From the NCBI GenBank assembly GCA_009760885.1, contig CM019716.1, positions 5,866,438-5,930,437 of the forward strand: DNA of 64,000 nucleotides, read 5' to 3'. This DNA is from Achatina immaculata. Its lineage: Eukaryota; Mollusca; Gastropoda; Stylommatophora; Achatinidae. Made by a program: the position numbers and the translations under genes. Below the pieces are notes generated by a model. The model worked only from the letters and a program-made list of their open reading frames with translations. It did not search any database and had not been told where the DNA came from. Shown here one piece after another: positions 22,185-33,656 of this stretch. Every line of letters starts with the position of its first letter. Within the stretch, counting starts at the first letter, position 1.

Positions 22185-24006
22185 TATAAAGTAGAAAAAA
22201 AGTAGAAACAGCTTTATTACTTAACGAAACAAAGTTGTGACATTTCAGCATTAAGCCTTCATCATACAACACAAACAGGACGAAGAATCAGAGAGAGGAG
22301 GCAAAGTATAGATTCACATAAATCCTATGTTAAAGAAATAGTTTTAAAAATGAAAAAAAATTAACTACAATTGCAATGTATGGAAAACTTAGCTTCAGTC
22401 TTGTGTGAACTGCCTGTCGAAGACCAGAATAGTGTACGGATTTTGGACAGAGAGATGCAGTTCACGTGATGCGGGGATGGAAGACCTATATAAAGGAGAA
22501 AGCGTGCGGGAAAGGACACACTGAGCGTAGCCAGCGGGGAATTGGCGGGGCAAGTTCGATCTCGTCTGTGGTTGTGTTTGATATGGAAATACTTAGCCCC
22601 AGCTGCCATGAATATTGTGTGTTATACATATGAATCTCGTGTGGAGATTCATGACGTATAATATTCAATGCTGTGTATTCATGTATATTGTATAAAGTGC
22701 AGAATAAGCATATGTACTGCACGGTCATTGTGGAGAAGTATCTCGGTGATTGATTATAATATCGTTCTCTTGGAGGGCACGAGCGATGTACAAACCAGTA
22801 TGTAGGCGATTCAAGATGTATGTTGGGATGAGGATCCCGACAACAACAGCTACATCAAGGAGGTGGTAGCAATGGAGCCGATGAAGCTGTGGAGAGTAAT
22901 AGTGCGTTAGCACATATGAATTTCATGAAGCTGTGGAGGAATATTAGTGCGTTGGCATAGGGTGAAATATGTTATTCAGTGCATGGGCACACAAGTGAAT
23001 TATGTTATTCAGTGCACTGGCATAAAAGTGGAAATATGTATTCAGTGCATTTCGCACAAGTGGACGTATGTTATTCAGTGCATTGGCACAGGGAGGTTTT
23101 ATGTGGGATAGGAAGATGGGGATTTCATGGTAGCAGCGGCTGAAATGTGCTACCAGTGCATGGGCACAATATTGAGATAAATGTATAATTGCTTAGTAGG
23201 GCCAGAGGAGCCCAGGCCAATGTGGTCCACTGAATTAGTTGCTGCTTAGTTAGAGATAATACATTGTATTTATGTCATGCTTTGTTATTATCATGATGAT
23301 ACATATTGATGTCCTGTGTATGTAATATCTCTAGTGGCGTCACTATGATATATGTAGATAGTGTTAACAAACTGATGTAGATTGATTTGCTGACTTGGTA
23401 ATATGTATTTCATGTTTGATATGATGCAGGAATGTGTGTAAGATGCTGACTTAACTGGTATGCAGTATCGTTGGAGGAGAGAGTCTGGGTTGGCGGTCAT
23501 GGGGGTCACGAGATCTTGGCCACGCAGTACGGCAGTACATGCCAAGGGAATGCCTGAAACAGTTGGATTGATCTATTTTCTAACCAATCTATCCATAAAA
23601 GGTAAATTTAGCGCCAGCTAAGTTTACATTTGGAAGAACACATGTTGAAACTCGTATACACACTTCAAATAACGCATTTGATGTGCATGCCAAACGCGTT
23701 ATTGGAAGTGTGCAAACGAGTTTCAACTTGTGTTCTTCCGGGTCTGAAGCTAAGTTTTCCATTAACTGCAATTTTTCATTAATTTCTTCATTTTAAAAAT
23801 TATTTCTTTAACATAGGATTCATGCGAATCTATACTTTGCCTCCTCTCTCTGATTCTTCGTCCTGTTTGTGTTTGTATGATGAAGGCTGACGCCGAAACG
23901 TAACAAACTGTTCCTACTTTTTTCATAGTTTATACATTTTGATATCATAGCTTTACTGCTGTGTCTCGTGTGTAGCTGTATACTTATACACTAATTATTG
24001 TGTGTT
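22185..24006. mobile_element. Penelope-like element with inverted ends
   Basis: Flanked by AATAAGACTCACG on both sides (about 22172-22184 and 24007-24019). The right end (about 23745-24000, plus) and the left end (22400-22195, minus) are inverted copies of one 3' region with ACTTTGCCTCCTCTCTCTGA and AATAAAGCTG-type motifs. The middle has no RT frame. A TATATAAAGG motif at about 22488 could be a promoter remnant (inference only). Confidence 0.65.
23633..23738. other. Perfectly spaced hairpin, 48-bp arms, 10-bp loop
   Basis: Left arm 23633-23680 and right arm 23691-23738 pair at 43 of 48 positions around the loop ATGTGCATGC. The arms begin GAAGAACACA and end ACGC(A/G)TTTG. It lies just upstream of the right-hand 3' region of the Penelope-like element. 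Confidence 0.9.
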
Positions 24007-24150
24007 AATAAGACTCACGAAAAAACAATCGATAAAATATAATAAGACTCATGAAAAACAAGTGATGAAACATAATAAGACTCATGAAAATACAAGTGAT
24101 AAAACATAATAAGACTCATGAAAACACAAGTAATAAAATATAATAACCCA
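24007..24150. repeat. Degenerate ~33-bp repeat, right part
   Basis: This continues the AATAAGACTCATGAAAA array that was split by the element at 22185-24006. Confidence 0.75.
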
Positions 24151-24169
24151 AGATAAGTTAAGTAAATAG

Positions 24170-24745
24170 GTGAACAACTTTTAAAAAATGAAAGTCAACT
24201 GAAATGTAGTTTTCGCTAAATGTACTTCCATCAGAGATCAAAGTAGTTTTCTCTAAATGTATTTTTAACAGAGATTAAAGAAGTTTTCGGTAAATGCACT
24301 TTCAACATTGAGTCAAAGTAATTTTCGCTAAATGTATTTTCAATAGAAAGTTAAAGTAACGTTCGCTAAATATACTTTCAGTAGAGAGTCAAAGTAGCTT
24401 TCGCTAAATGTACTTTAACAGTGAGTCAAAGTAATTTTCGCTAAATGTACTTTCAATAGAAAGTCAAAGTATTTTTCGCTAAATATACTTTCAATAGAGA
24501 GTCAAAGTAGCTTTCGAGAAATGTTCTTTCAATAGACTGAGACAAAAGCAATTTTTGTTAAATGTATTTCAACAGAGATCAAAGTAATTTTTGCTAAATA
24601 TACTTTCAACAGAATGAGATCAAAGATGTTTTCGCTAAATGTACTTTCCACAGACTGAGATCAAAGTAATTTTTGCTATTTATACTTTCAAATTAGTGAG
24701 ATCAAAGTAGTACACTTGAAAAATGCACTTTCAACAGACTTGGAT
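24170..24745. repeat. Degenerate ~60-bp minisatellite
   Basis: TTTTCGCTAAATGTACTTTC, then AATAGAGAGTCAAAGTA, recurs about ten times with drift. Confidence 0.8.
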
Positions 24746-24764
24746 CCCTGCTGGTAAAATTCTT

Positions 24765-25255
24765 CACCCGCGCGTGGGGTGAAACTCCTCCCGGCCAATT
24801 AAGAAAAATGCGATTAGCGTTGCCGCGCAGCGCCGCCAAGGAAAAGTGATGGAAAGGATTAAGTGAAGTAGCCAGTAGTCTCGCGGTCAGAGCTACTCAT
24901 ATCACGGCACCTCTGCTCTAGATGCCGGCCACGTCCTATATACACCCATACTGGCTCAAATGCTTGATCGGCTTAACCCAGGCGTTAAACTAAGACTCTG
25001 CTGGCGATATTCTTCGGCTTCCGCTCGTGGGGTGAAATTCCTCTCGATCAATGAAGAAAAATGCGATCAGGGTTGCCGCGTGGCGCCGCTGTCAAAAAAG
25101 GTGATGGAAAGGATTAAGTGAACTTTAATCGGTATGGTCAGTAGTCTTGCGGTGAGGGCTACACATATCACGGCACTTCTGTTCTAGAGGCCGGTCATGT
25201 CCAATATACACATATACTGCGATAATAAGCCTAAACCGGCTTAACCCAGGGATGA
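24765..25255. repeat. Two ~245-bp direct repeats, unknown family
   Basis: Unit 1 starts near 24750 and unit 2 near 25002. Both have GTGGGGTGAAA, AAGAAAAATGCGAT, GTGATGGAAAGGATTAAGTG, CATATCACGGCAC and ATATACAC in the same order. They are more G+C-rich than the flanks. They may be a dimeric SINE-like unit, but I cannot identify a clear pol III B box. Confidence 0.7.
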
Positions 25256-25384
25256 AACTTACTAGTGGCGAAGATTCGTCCTCCTGGACAAAAGATCCGT
25301 CGTGGTCACTACCAGGAAGGGTAGCGGCCACGACCACAAAATGCTGAAGTCGGAGACACTGGACCAGAGCAATCTAGATAGAAA

Positions 25385-25640
25385 ACTACCTCTCACCCGA
25401 CGGGGATATATTATATCCAAACCACGTCGAAGTTTTCCGGTGAGGAAGTCCATCTCTAGGCTGGATGGGCAACCACCTTTCACCTGGCGGGGATATATTC
25501 ATATCCAAACTACGTCGAGGTTTTCCAGTGAGGAAGTCCATCTCTAGGCTGGATGGGCAACCACCTTTCACCTGGCGGGGATATATTCATATCCAAACCA
25601 CGTCGAGGTTTTCCGGTGAGAAAGTCCAACTCTAGACTAA
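25385..25640. repeat. 86-bp tandem repeat, three units
   Basis: GGGGATATATTCATATCCAA, then CGTCGAGGTTTTCC and GTCCATCTCTAGGCTGGATG, repeats three times with few changes. The unit length is not a multiple of three, so no single reading frame repeats. A (GAA)n lies at 25806-25826. Confidence 0.88.
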
Positions 25641-25954
25641 ACTGGTGCAACGAAAACCACAGTGTCACGAATTCCTCTTCTGTGACCCACCGAGAATATA
25701 GGCACAAGCCCCACGATGCTCTGAGCCTCTATCCTAAATGAGACTATCGCGAGAACCACAGGAGTAAACTCACCAGGATCACGGGGGGATCTTGATGGTA
25801 AAAGGGAACGAAGAAGAAGAAGAAGAGACTTGAAACGGACAGACATGAATGCGAGAACATTATAAAGATAATTTAAGATGACATAAATGTGAATATATAG
25901 AAGAATTTTATTCATTTTATCGAAAGAACATAAAAAATTAAAGAAATGTTGAAA

Positions 25955-26415
25955 TTAGTGCAGTTGTAACCATGAAAAACGTGAGCGGGCACATGTGATA
26001 GTGCAGTTGTAACCATGAAAAACGTTAGTGGGCACATATGATAGTGCAGTTGTAACCATGAAAAACGTTAGCGGGCACATATGATAGTGATGTAGTAACT
26101 ACGGAAAACGTGAGCGTTCACATGTAATAGTGCAGTTGTAAATGAAAACCGTGAGCGAGCTCATGTGATGGTGCAGTTGTAATCATGAAAAACGTTAGCA
26201 GGTATATATGATAGTGCAGTTGTAACCATGAAAAACGTGAGCGGGCACCTGTGATAGTCCAGTTGTAACCATGAGAAACGTTAGCATGCACATGTGACAG
26301 TACAGTTGTAACTACGGAAAACATGAGCATTCACATGTGATAGTACAGCTGTAACCATGGAAAACGTTAGCGCGCAGTCCAGCTGTAACCATGGAAAACG
26401 TTAGCGGGCACATTA
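25955..26415. repeat. ~45-bp minisatellite
   Basis: The unit GTGCAGTTGTAACCATGAAA plus AACGTTAGCGGGCACATATGATA is repeated about ten times. Confidence 0.88.
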
Positions 26416-26669
26416 ACAGATATACCTTTAAAACGAGACAGCTTTATATTGTCAGTTACGTCCTTGGAATAAACAGGACGACAAGAATATAATTTGGGTG
26501 GACGTAGTGAACTGAAGGACACGTGACCGTTCACGAGTTTTCTCTTGGCAACTGATTGATGAACGCAGATCCATTGCAATGTACACTTTCGCATATATCA
26601 CTTGATTATGATGATGATTAAAGTTTAATCTAGCTTCAAAATTTTGATCACAAAGAATTAATATAGTAA

Positions 26670-27890
26670 CACAAGAACAATTAGTGTATAAATATATAAA
26701 ACTAAGTATATAACTATAAATATATAAAGCTAAGTATATTACTATATAAAACTATGTATATAACTATAAGTATATAAAACTATGTATATAACTATACACG
26801 AAGCCACTGAAGTAAAGCTGTGATACCTAAATGTATAAACTAGGAAAAAAGTAGGAACAACTTTATTACTTCACGACTACAAAGTTGCGACGTTTTGGTC
26901 ACAAAAACACAGAGGATGAACCTTAATCATAGAAAAACACACAGGATGAACCTTAATCTTAGAAAAATACACAGGATTAACCTTAATCATACAAAAACAC
27001 ACAAGATGAACCTTAATCTTAGAAAAACACACAGGATGAACCTTAATCATACAAAAACACATAGGATGAACCTTAATCATACCAAAACACACAGGATGAA
27101 CCTTAATCTTAGAAAACACACAGGATGAACCTTGATCATACAAAAACACACAGGATGAAGAAATTGAGAAAGAAGATAAAATATAAATTCACATGAATGC
27201 TATGTAAAAGATAGGAATGGAAAAAATAGAATAAAATAAAATTAATGGGGCATTTAGCTGTGACTTGTAAGAGGCTATGTCCGGAAATGCGCTTGGCGGA
27301 GTGTAGAGAATGTTTAAAAGGAGACTTATGATGTGTGATAGGTGGGTCGTAAAGAGGGATAGGGTTGGAGAGACCGCGGAAAGAGGAGAGAGTGATACAC
27401 ATGTAATCTAGCCGGAATAAGGTGGGATAGGTGATAGTAGTTGGGGGTAGACGGGTTGTAATCTGATGCTGTGAAGAGGTTCTGAACTTTGAGTTATAAG
27501 TGAGAAAGGAGTGGAACTTAGTGCAGAAGGAATATGGGAGAGAAGAATGTTAGATGTAGTTGAACTGCGAGTTCAAACCATGTGGTTCCAGTGTCCCATG
27601 TTTCTCAATGAAGCAGTTCTCAAGTGCTAGACAGCTTCTGTCATCAACGCGACATTGTTTGATGGCTGTTACCAGAAAAAAAACACAGATTTGTCTCTGT
27701 GATTGTGGCCACTGAAATGATTAGGGCCAGGATTCGAAGCATGCTGGGTGATTTATACATATGTTTCTGAATGTGGTCACCTAATCTGAGACCAGTTTCA
27801 CCAGTATAAGTTATCCTGCATCTTTTGCATACAATGGTATATGTGCTCGTTAAGTAATAAAGCTGTTCCTACTTTTTTCCTAGTTTATTA
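26670..27890 (-). mobile_element. Penelope-like element with GIY-YIG endonuclease end
   Basis: On the minus strand from about 27850: TIVCKRCRITYTGETGLRLG then DHIQKHMYKSP, a GIY-YIG-type endonuclease with a CxxC pair, followed after frameshifts by CRVDDRSCLALENCFIEKHG and TLEPHGLN. The 3'UTR continues to 26670 and holds an expanded minisatellite. At the right end (27846-27890) a short inverted copy of the terminal AAGTAATAAAGCTGTTCCTA segment is attached. Confidence 0.82.
26895..27165. repeat. ~30-bp minisatellite grown inside Penelope 3'UTR
   Basis: AACCTTAATCATACAAAAAC followed by ACACAGGATG is repeated about eight times. A single copy of the same sequence is present in the unexpanded Penelope copy at about 45720-45760 (inverted). 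Confidence 0.9.
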
Positions 27891-28034
27891 AAAAAATTAA
27901 TATCTGCTTGTGTTAATTTGGCGTCCTTCTCTGTAGTCGCCTTTGATCACGTGGGACTTCCCGCGACATAGCACAGCCTATGTTGTTTGTGTGTAGTTGC
28001 TTATGGGATATTCCAGGTAACTTATTCCTACAAA

Positions 28035-28205
28035 AGCAAGATGTGTACTACTGTGTGGTTACATATTGAAAGCTCGGAGCTAACTTGTATTACTTTGTGG
28101 TTGCATATTGAAAGTTCAGAGCTAATTTGTATTACTTTGTGGTTGCATATTGAAAGTTCAGAGCTAACTTGTATTACTTTGTGGTTACATATTGAAAGCT
28201 CTTCA
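28035..28205. repeat. ~57-bp tandem repeat, three units
   Basis: TGTGGTTGCATATTGAAAGT, then TCAGAGCTAACTTGTATTACTT, repeats at 57-bp steps. Confidence 0.88.
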
Positions 28206-28439
28206 AGTGGAGTAGACGATCATGAGCCTTTACGTCTCACTGTGTTTTATGTTAAGTTGGTTATAGTAATGAGCCAATACTAATACCAATAATAACGAAA
28301 ATTTGCCAAAGGAAATAAAATGAACTCATTCCGCAGATACGCCCATTTCTAGTTCTCAGATCTGAGGTTTGTTCGTTGCCTTTATTTTCTAGTGTAATTT
28401 GGTCAGAGATCTTTCATGTAGTCTTCTCGGTGTTCCTCC

Positions 28440-28633
28440 CCCAAACGTAAATATTATATTTTATTTTATGTCTCTCAGCTTCAATGTTAGTTATGTTTGT
28501 TATATGAACAGCATATTTGTAGAATGTCTGGAATAGAGTGAAAGATGTATGATAAAGGGCAGAATGTCAGACGGGCCTGTGTGCCCAATTCTTAACCCTT
28601 TTGAAATAAAGATCAATCAATCAATCAATCCCG
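28440..28633 (+). mobile_element. CR1-type 3' end
   Basis: It has GAATGTCTGGAATAGAGTGA, GGGCAGAATGTCAGACGGGC, an AATAAAG near the end and an (ATCA)n tail at 28611-28630. It is the same 3'UTR as the long copy at 63.3-63.6 kb, truncated at its 5' end. Confidence 0.85.
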
Positions 28634-29297
28634 TCATTCTTGTGCCATTCCGTTTTCCAGTGATTGTCAGATTTCCTTGCTTCTGCCGGTTCATTCATGC
28701 CCCTACGATTTTCATAGTCCTTTCATGGCAGTTCTATTCAGATTTTTCTTGTTTTGGGACAACATTTGTGTCTCTTAACAAAACTAAGGCTAGCGGAGAA
28801 AACAAACTACACATAGAACTATGTAAGACAATCCAGATCAAGGTCGTGTTTTATGTTTATTCTGAAGTAAAATCACGCTTCATATGAGAATTGTAACACC
28901 TAACTTGTACGAACTCTCTGTAATTGAGAGCTGGTATTCTTTACAGTCGATGCTGTAGAGATGTTGAGGCACAGCATCGTATCGGCGTGGGAGCGGGTTA
29001 TGACAGCTACTTTTTTTTCAGTCCAGGAGTACAGCTAAAAAATAGGGGGTGAGCAATGCTTCTTTAGCAGACTCCTCCACCACGGGGACTATGGCGATCC
29101 TTGCCTCGTTAGCCAGTCTAGGCCTGTTGCTGGGGGTACCACGGAGAGGTGGGACAGGGTCTTGGTCACCTATGGTTCACTAACCCTGACGCTAGCATGT
29201 CAGCTATGGGTCGCTGATTGCCTCATCAGACTACATCTTCACCACCTTATAACATCTAAAAGTACAACTTAAACTAAAAGCAACATACCCATAACAT

Positions 29298-29352
29298 CAT
29301 TCATTCATTCATTTGCATGTCCCTTGTGGAACTTTGCCTCCCTAACAGCATT
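29298..29352 (-). mobile_element. Tiny RTE-A family 3' end
   Basis: A (CATT)n tail followed by TGCATGTCCCTTGTGGAACT and TTGCCTCCCTAACAG matches the 3' end at 7455-7510. From 28634 to 29297 I see no gene. Confidence 0.7.
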
Positions 29353-29654
29353 CCCGTACCCAAAATATATGAATGACTAAACTATACTCGTGTAGCACTG
29401 AAACGTAAAATCTCCCCACAGCAAAACTACCTGTTACATTTCTTTTATGCCGTCACAATTTATAGCTTCAGCCGTAGTTTATGCGGTAATAGCACAAGAT
29501 TAGGTAATAGGGTTGGATATATAATAAAAATAATAATGGTAGTCTCCGTCGACTTAACAAGGAACCTGGCCAGATAATGGGATGCTTGAAGAGGAAACGC
29601 AAACTCATCCTCATGAGAAACGGTACAACTCCTTGTACAACATACTCGTGACTG

Positions 29655-30002
29655 AAATTCAGGCTAAGCATCTCACAGTTCAGTGGGACAGGACCCAGGC
29701 TAAGCATCTCACAGTTCAGTGGGACAGGACCCAGGCTAAGCATCTCACAGTTCAGTGGGACAGGATCCAGGCTAAGCATCTCACAGTTCAGTGGGACAGG
29801 ACCCAGGCTAAGCATCTCACAGTTCAGTGGGACAGGATCCAGGCTAAGCATCTCACAGTTCAGTGGGACAGGACCCAGGCTAAGCATCTCACAGTTCAGT
29901 GGGACAGGACCCAGGCTAAGCATCTCACAGTTCAGTGGGACAGGATCCAGGCTAAGCATATCACAGTTCAGTGGGACAGGACCCAGGCTAAGCATATCAC
30001 TT
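29655..30002. repeat. 36-bp minisatellite, about ten units
   Basis: CAGGCTAAGCATCTCACAGT then TCAGTGGGACAGGAYC repeats with almost no variation. The unit is twelve codons and gives ORFs on both strands that are not genes. Confidence 0.93.
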
Positions 30003-30064
30003 TTTCAGTACACTTAAGCGAGTTTAATTCATGGAACAGGATGATGATAAAATTCCTAAATAGT

Positions 30065-30795
30065 GGCGAAATATATCATATCATACATCTTAAACTGCTG
30101 TTGGAAGTAAATAGAACACAAATAGGACTGGCAATAATAAAAATATCCAGCGGATTCAGCTGTAGCATTAAGAAAACCATGGAAACATGCTGTTTTGGCA
30201 GCTACATAGACCAGGATGGTGACACCAGAAAGGAAGTTAGAATCAGAATTGCAAAAGCAGCATCGATCTTCAAGAATCTTGAGAACATATGGAATTCAAA
30301 AGTTATAAGCACAAAAACCAAGTTAAGACTATTCAATTCAAATGTAATATCCACCCTCATTTATGCATGCGAAAGCTGGAAATAGAGAAGAGATTAGACT
30401 CTTTTGAAAACAAATGCTTAAGGAAAATACTTGGCATCAATTGAAACGAATTCAGGTACAATGCAGAGATAAGACAGATGACTGAACAATAATCAGTCTC
30501 ATGGGTGATCAAGAAAAGGAGATGGACATATGTTGGTCACTTGATGAGAAGAAATGATCAGAGAATCCCAAAACAAGCTATCCAGTGGAAAACAACAGGC
30601 CAAAGAAAAAAGAGGCAGACTACGTGAAAGTCTGAAGAGGACATTGTTAAGAGAGGCAAAATTAGCAGGCATAAAATCCCTTAATGAGGTTGAAAGACTC
30701 GCCGAAGACAGGAAAAATTGGCGAACTACTTTGCGAGCCCTATGTGACGTTTAACCTCAAGGGAAGGATATAAGATATATAAGATATAATAAAGT
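30065..30795 (+). pseudogene. RTE-D C-terminal fragment
   Basis: GSYIDQDGDTRKEVRIRIAK, then KLRLFNSNVISTLIYACESW, stops, LRKILGIN-like, RRWTYVGHLMRRN-like, and ESLKRTLLREAKLAGIKSLN then WRTTLRALCDV, with a (TAAGATA)n tail at about 30768-30790. Several stops and shifts make it dead. Confidence 0.82.
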
Positions 30796-31105
30796 GATAG
30801 TCTCCCCTGGAGTAAACTTGGGATATTGTAGGCGTGTGGCAGCGGGAAAATCCGTTGAAAAGTGGCACGCATGCGTACTTGTAATGAACGAATTGGTAGG
30901 AGACGCAAGAAGAAGCAGAAGAGGAATCAAAACGTTAGGACTGGAAAAGTGAGAAGCCTTCAAAATGTAGATTCACAGAAGTTTTCATTTCTAGTTGGTA
31001 GTTAGTTGTACTCTCGTAATAGTAGTAAGTATATCTGTAGTCTGTCCTTGTAGAAATGCCTAGTTGTTGTTAAGATTGTCCTTTTCAGGAAGTTCCTGAG
31101 ATGTT

Positions 31106-31360
31106 TTAGTTTCGAGTGTAGAAATATCTGTAAGCAGCAATGTCCTTCACCATCTCGCCATGTAAGAGGTCGTCCCATGGCGACGTCAAGTCGACCGGAG
31201 AACATTTCATATAATTGTAAACCTCATCAGTCCTTTCACATACTCCCATTCTGGCAACATCCACAAACAAATGGCTTTCATCAATAAATGTGATTCTCAT
31301 GTAGTGCCCCGAGTTAGGTGGGTGTTGATTTATGTTTGTAATGCAGCTGTGAGGTGACAT
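31106..31360 (-). CDS. Unrecognised small ORF
   Basis: From the ATG at about 31360 an 84-codon frame runs to a stop at 31106. It has ordinary, non-repetitive composition (for example YMRITFIDESHLFVDVARMG and a PWDDLLHGEMVKDIAAYRYF stretch). I do not recognise the family. It lies in intron 3 of the esterase between an RTE fragment and a tandem repeat. It could be an exon of a nested gene, a transposon remnant or chance. Confidence 0.25.
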   Translation of the reverse strand: MSPHSCITNINQHPPNSGHYMRITFIDESHLFVDVARMGVCERTDEVYNYMKCSPVDLTSPWDDLLHGEMVKDIAAYRYFYTRN

Positions 31361-32034
31361 TTCAGTTGATTTTTCTGTACAATTCACAGTCGTGTATGAA
31401 CTCTACCTTAATAATTCCTGGGTTATGTAAGGTTACACAGAGTTTATCAATGTAACAGAAATGAGGCTGCTAGATCAATCACAGAGACCAAAGTCTACAA
31501 TTTCAGCCATCAGCGTAGAGAACAAAAACACAATAGATTATTAGTGGTGCCAATTCTTCTATAATGCCTATTTTATTATTTTTCTTTAAAATACTGAAAT
31601 GAAAAACAAATACAACGAAAATAAACTATAACTGAAGAAGCAATGTCTTGTTCCGCTTCATCAAATTAGGTTATAATTTCAAGCGCATATTTTAAGCGAA
31701 CATGGGCAAACCGTATTTCATACGCAGCGGAAATTTCCCCGAGATGGGAATTTTAAAAAGCGGACCTGGAATATCAACAAAATTACCTGACGGGCAGGCC
31801 ACATCATTAAGGCCGTGTAAAGATTATTGCAGATTTGTGTCTTACTCAGGTCGAGAAAGGCCAACGATTATGATTGATTGAGCCTGACATGAGCTTTGTT
31901 TTAGCATTAATGGAATAATAGTTTGGAAGTTCTTGTAAACTGAACAAACGGCTTTTGCTCGCGATAGCCATTAACGTTTCGCTTCTAGAGTGCTCTCATG
32001 GAAATGTTCTCAACTTTTAGAGCATTAGCACGCG

Positions 32035-32475
32035 AAAGTGTACAGGTGTGGTGACAGGATTCAGGTGTTGTGAGTAGACTCAGGTGTGGTGATAGGATTC
32101 AGTGTGGTGACTGGACTCAGGTGTGGTAACTAGACTCGCATGTGGTGACTAGACTCAGGTTTGGTGACTTGACTCAGGCTTGGTGACTAGACTCACATGT
32201 GGTGATTTGACTCAGGTGTGATGACTGGACTCAGGTTTGGTGACTAGACTCGGGTGTGGTGACTAGACTCAAGTTTGGTGACTTGACTCAGGCGTGGTGA
32301 CTACACTCAATTTTGGTGACTGGACTTAGGTGTGGTGACTGGACTCATGTTTGGTGACTAGACTCAAGCGTGGTGACTGTCTAGACTCAGGTTTGTTGAC
32401 TAGATTCAGGTGTTGTGACTGGACTCAGGAGTGGTGACTGGACTCAGGTGTGGTGATTGAATTCACCTGTGGCCA
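32035..32475. repeat. ~18-bp minisatellite
   Basis: GGTGACTAGACTCAGGTG is repeated about twenty-four times with drift. From 31390 to 32035 no gene is seen. Confidence 0.88.
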
Positions 32476-32812
32476 CTGGATTCAGATAGCTAATTTCTGC
32501 TATACAACAGAAGTGCACATATAAGTGACAGGTCAGGGCTGGTCATGAGTAAATCAGAAACAGAGAAAAGGTAGATCCAGAAGAGTGTGGTGTGTGCAGC
32601 AAGACGAAGGACACTGAAGAGTTCGTATGAGTACCATGTTGCGAATATATGAGGTTACAGTGAGTAGTTATAGTAGCTTATCAGTGAGGCTGAATAAATC
32701 CTCTAGTGTGTGAGCTGCAGCTATTACCTCGTGATGAGGATTATGGAGACTGTCCAGTTGAAACTAAGATGGCGCCTGTAGTTACAAGCTGGAGGAGGGG
32801 AGGAGGTGGTGG

Positions 32813-32872
32813 TGGTGGTTGGGGGGGGGGGTAAATTAACACACATTTCAGAGAGAGAGAGAGAGAGAGAGA
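32813..32872. repeat. (G)n and (GA)n tracts
   Basis: A GGTGGTGGTTGGGGGGGGGG run is followed by (GA)n, just right of the 18-bp minisatellite region. Nothing else is seen between 32476 and exon 3. Confidence 0.85.
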
Positions 32873-32949
32873 TTTGAAGATAACCTATAGCGAACACGAA
32901 CCACCTGGAAGAGATAAGGACGTTCACACATGACAGTATGTCACTCTAC

Positions 32950-33123
32950 CTGTAATTAAAGGACGCCACAATAACATTGTTCATGGCCGCCAGTCTGATA
33001 GGGTTGTAGACATTCAGAGTCGAAGTACCGCCCCAGAACCCTCCACCGTAGATCCATACCATCACCGCTTTGGGTTGGTTGTCTGTCTGAGGGATCCATA
33101 TGTTCAGGTACAGGCAGTCTTCG
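32950..33123 (-). CDS. Cholinesterase-like exon 3 (oxyanion hole)
   Basis: The exon encodes residues 112-169 plus two bases. The acceptor is a long T run ending TTTTCAG before CGAAGACTG, and the donor is TACAG before GTAGAG. The sequence SEDCLYLNIWIP supplies C115, and AVMVWIYGGGFWGG supplies the Gly-rich loop that forms the oxyanion hole in alpha/beta-hydrolases. The exon ends at the strand VIVASFNYR. It joins exon 2 inside the Ser codon (AG|C) and exon 4 inside an Arg codon (AG|G). Confidence 0.93.
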
Positions 33124-33149
33124 CTGAAAAAAAAAGTACACGACATTTA

Positions 33150-33440
33150 ATGATATCTGTTCTTTCCAGGTAATATGTGACAGACGAGTGTTAAATTTCT
33201 TTCACTACTAAGATAACGTGTGACAGACAAGCGTTAAATTTCTTTCACTACTAAGATAACGTGTGACAGATGAGTGTTAAATTTCTTTCACTACTAAGAT
33301 AACGTGTGACAGATGAGTGTTAAATTTCTTCTGTTTCTGAGATATTGTATGACAAATGAGTGTTAAACTTCTTCCGCTTTTAAGATAATGTGTGACAGGT
33401 GAGTGTTAAATTCCTTCCCTTCAAAGACAAAATGTGACAA
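33150..33440. repeat. ~51-bp minisatellite beside exon 3
   Basis: AAGATAACGTGTGACAGATG, then AGTGTTAAATTTCTTTCACTACT, repeats about five times, beginning some 30 bp upstream of the exon 3 acceptor. Confidence 0.85.
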
Positions 33441-33656
33441 ATGAATAGCAACTTTCTTTCGCTTCTAGAATAATTTGAGTGAGTGCTACGTCTCTTCTGC
33501 TCTAGGCGGATGTTAAGACACGTGACTGAGCACGTGATTAGACATGATGAAGGTAGATATTAAGACGCCATCCACCACGATTTTATGTGGTACTTTTCCT
33601 ATGTATGAGATTTTTTTTTTACTGTTTTCGAACAGTAAAGTAATAGACTACAGTGG

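Noticed and set aside
24900..25200. tRNA gene or clear tRNA-derived SINE
   Set aside because: A weak A-box-like stretch (GTCTTGCGGTGAGGGC) is present, but I cannot find a matching B box or cloverleaf.
25386..25707. Pro/Arg-rich repeated frames
   Set aside because: The 86-bp unit is not a multiple of three, so the frames arise by chance from three near-identical units.
29468..30002. Repeated LGPVPLNCEMLS and QAKHLTVQWDR frames
   Set aside because: 36-bp satellite read on both strands; the plus-strand frame merely runs on into an RTE fragment.
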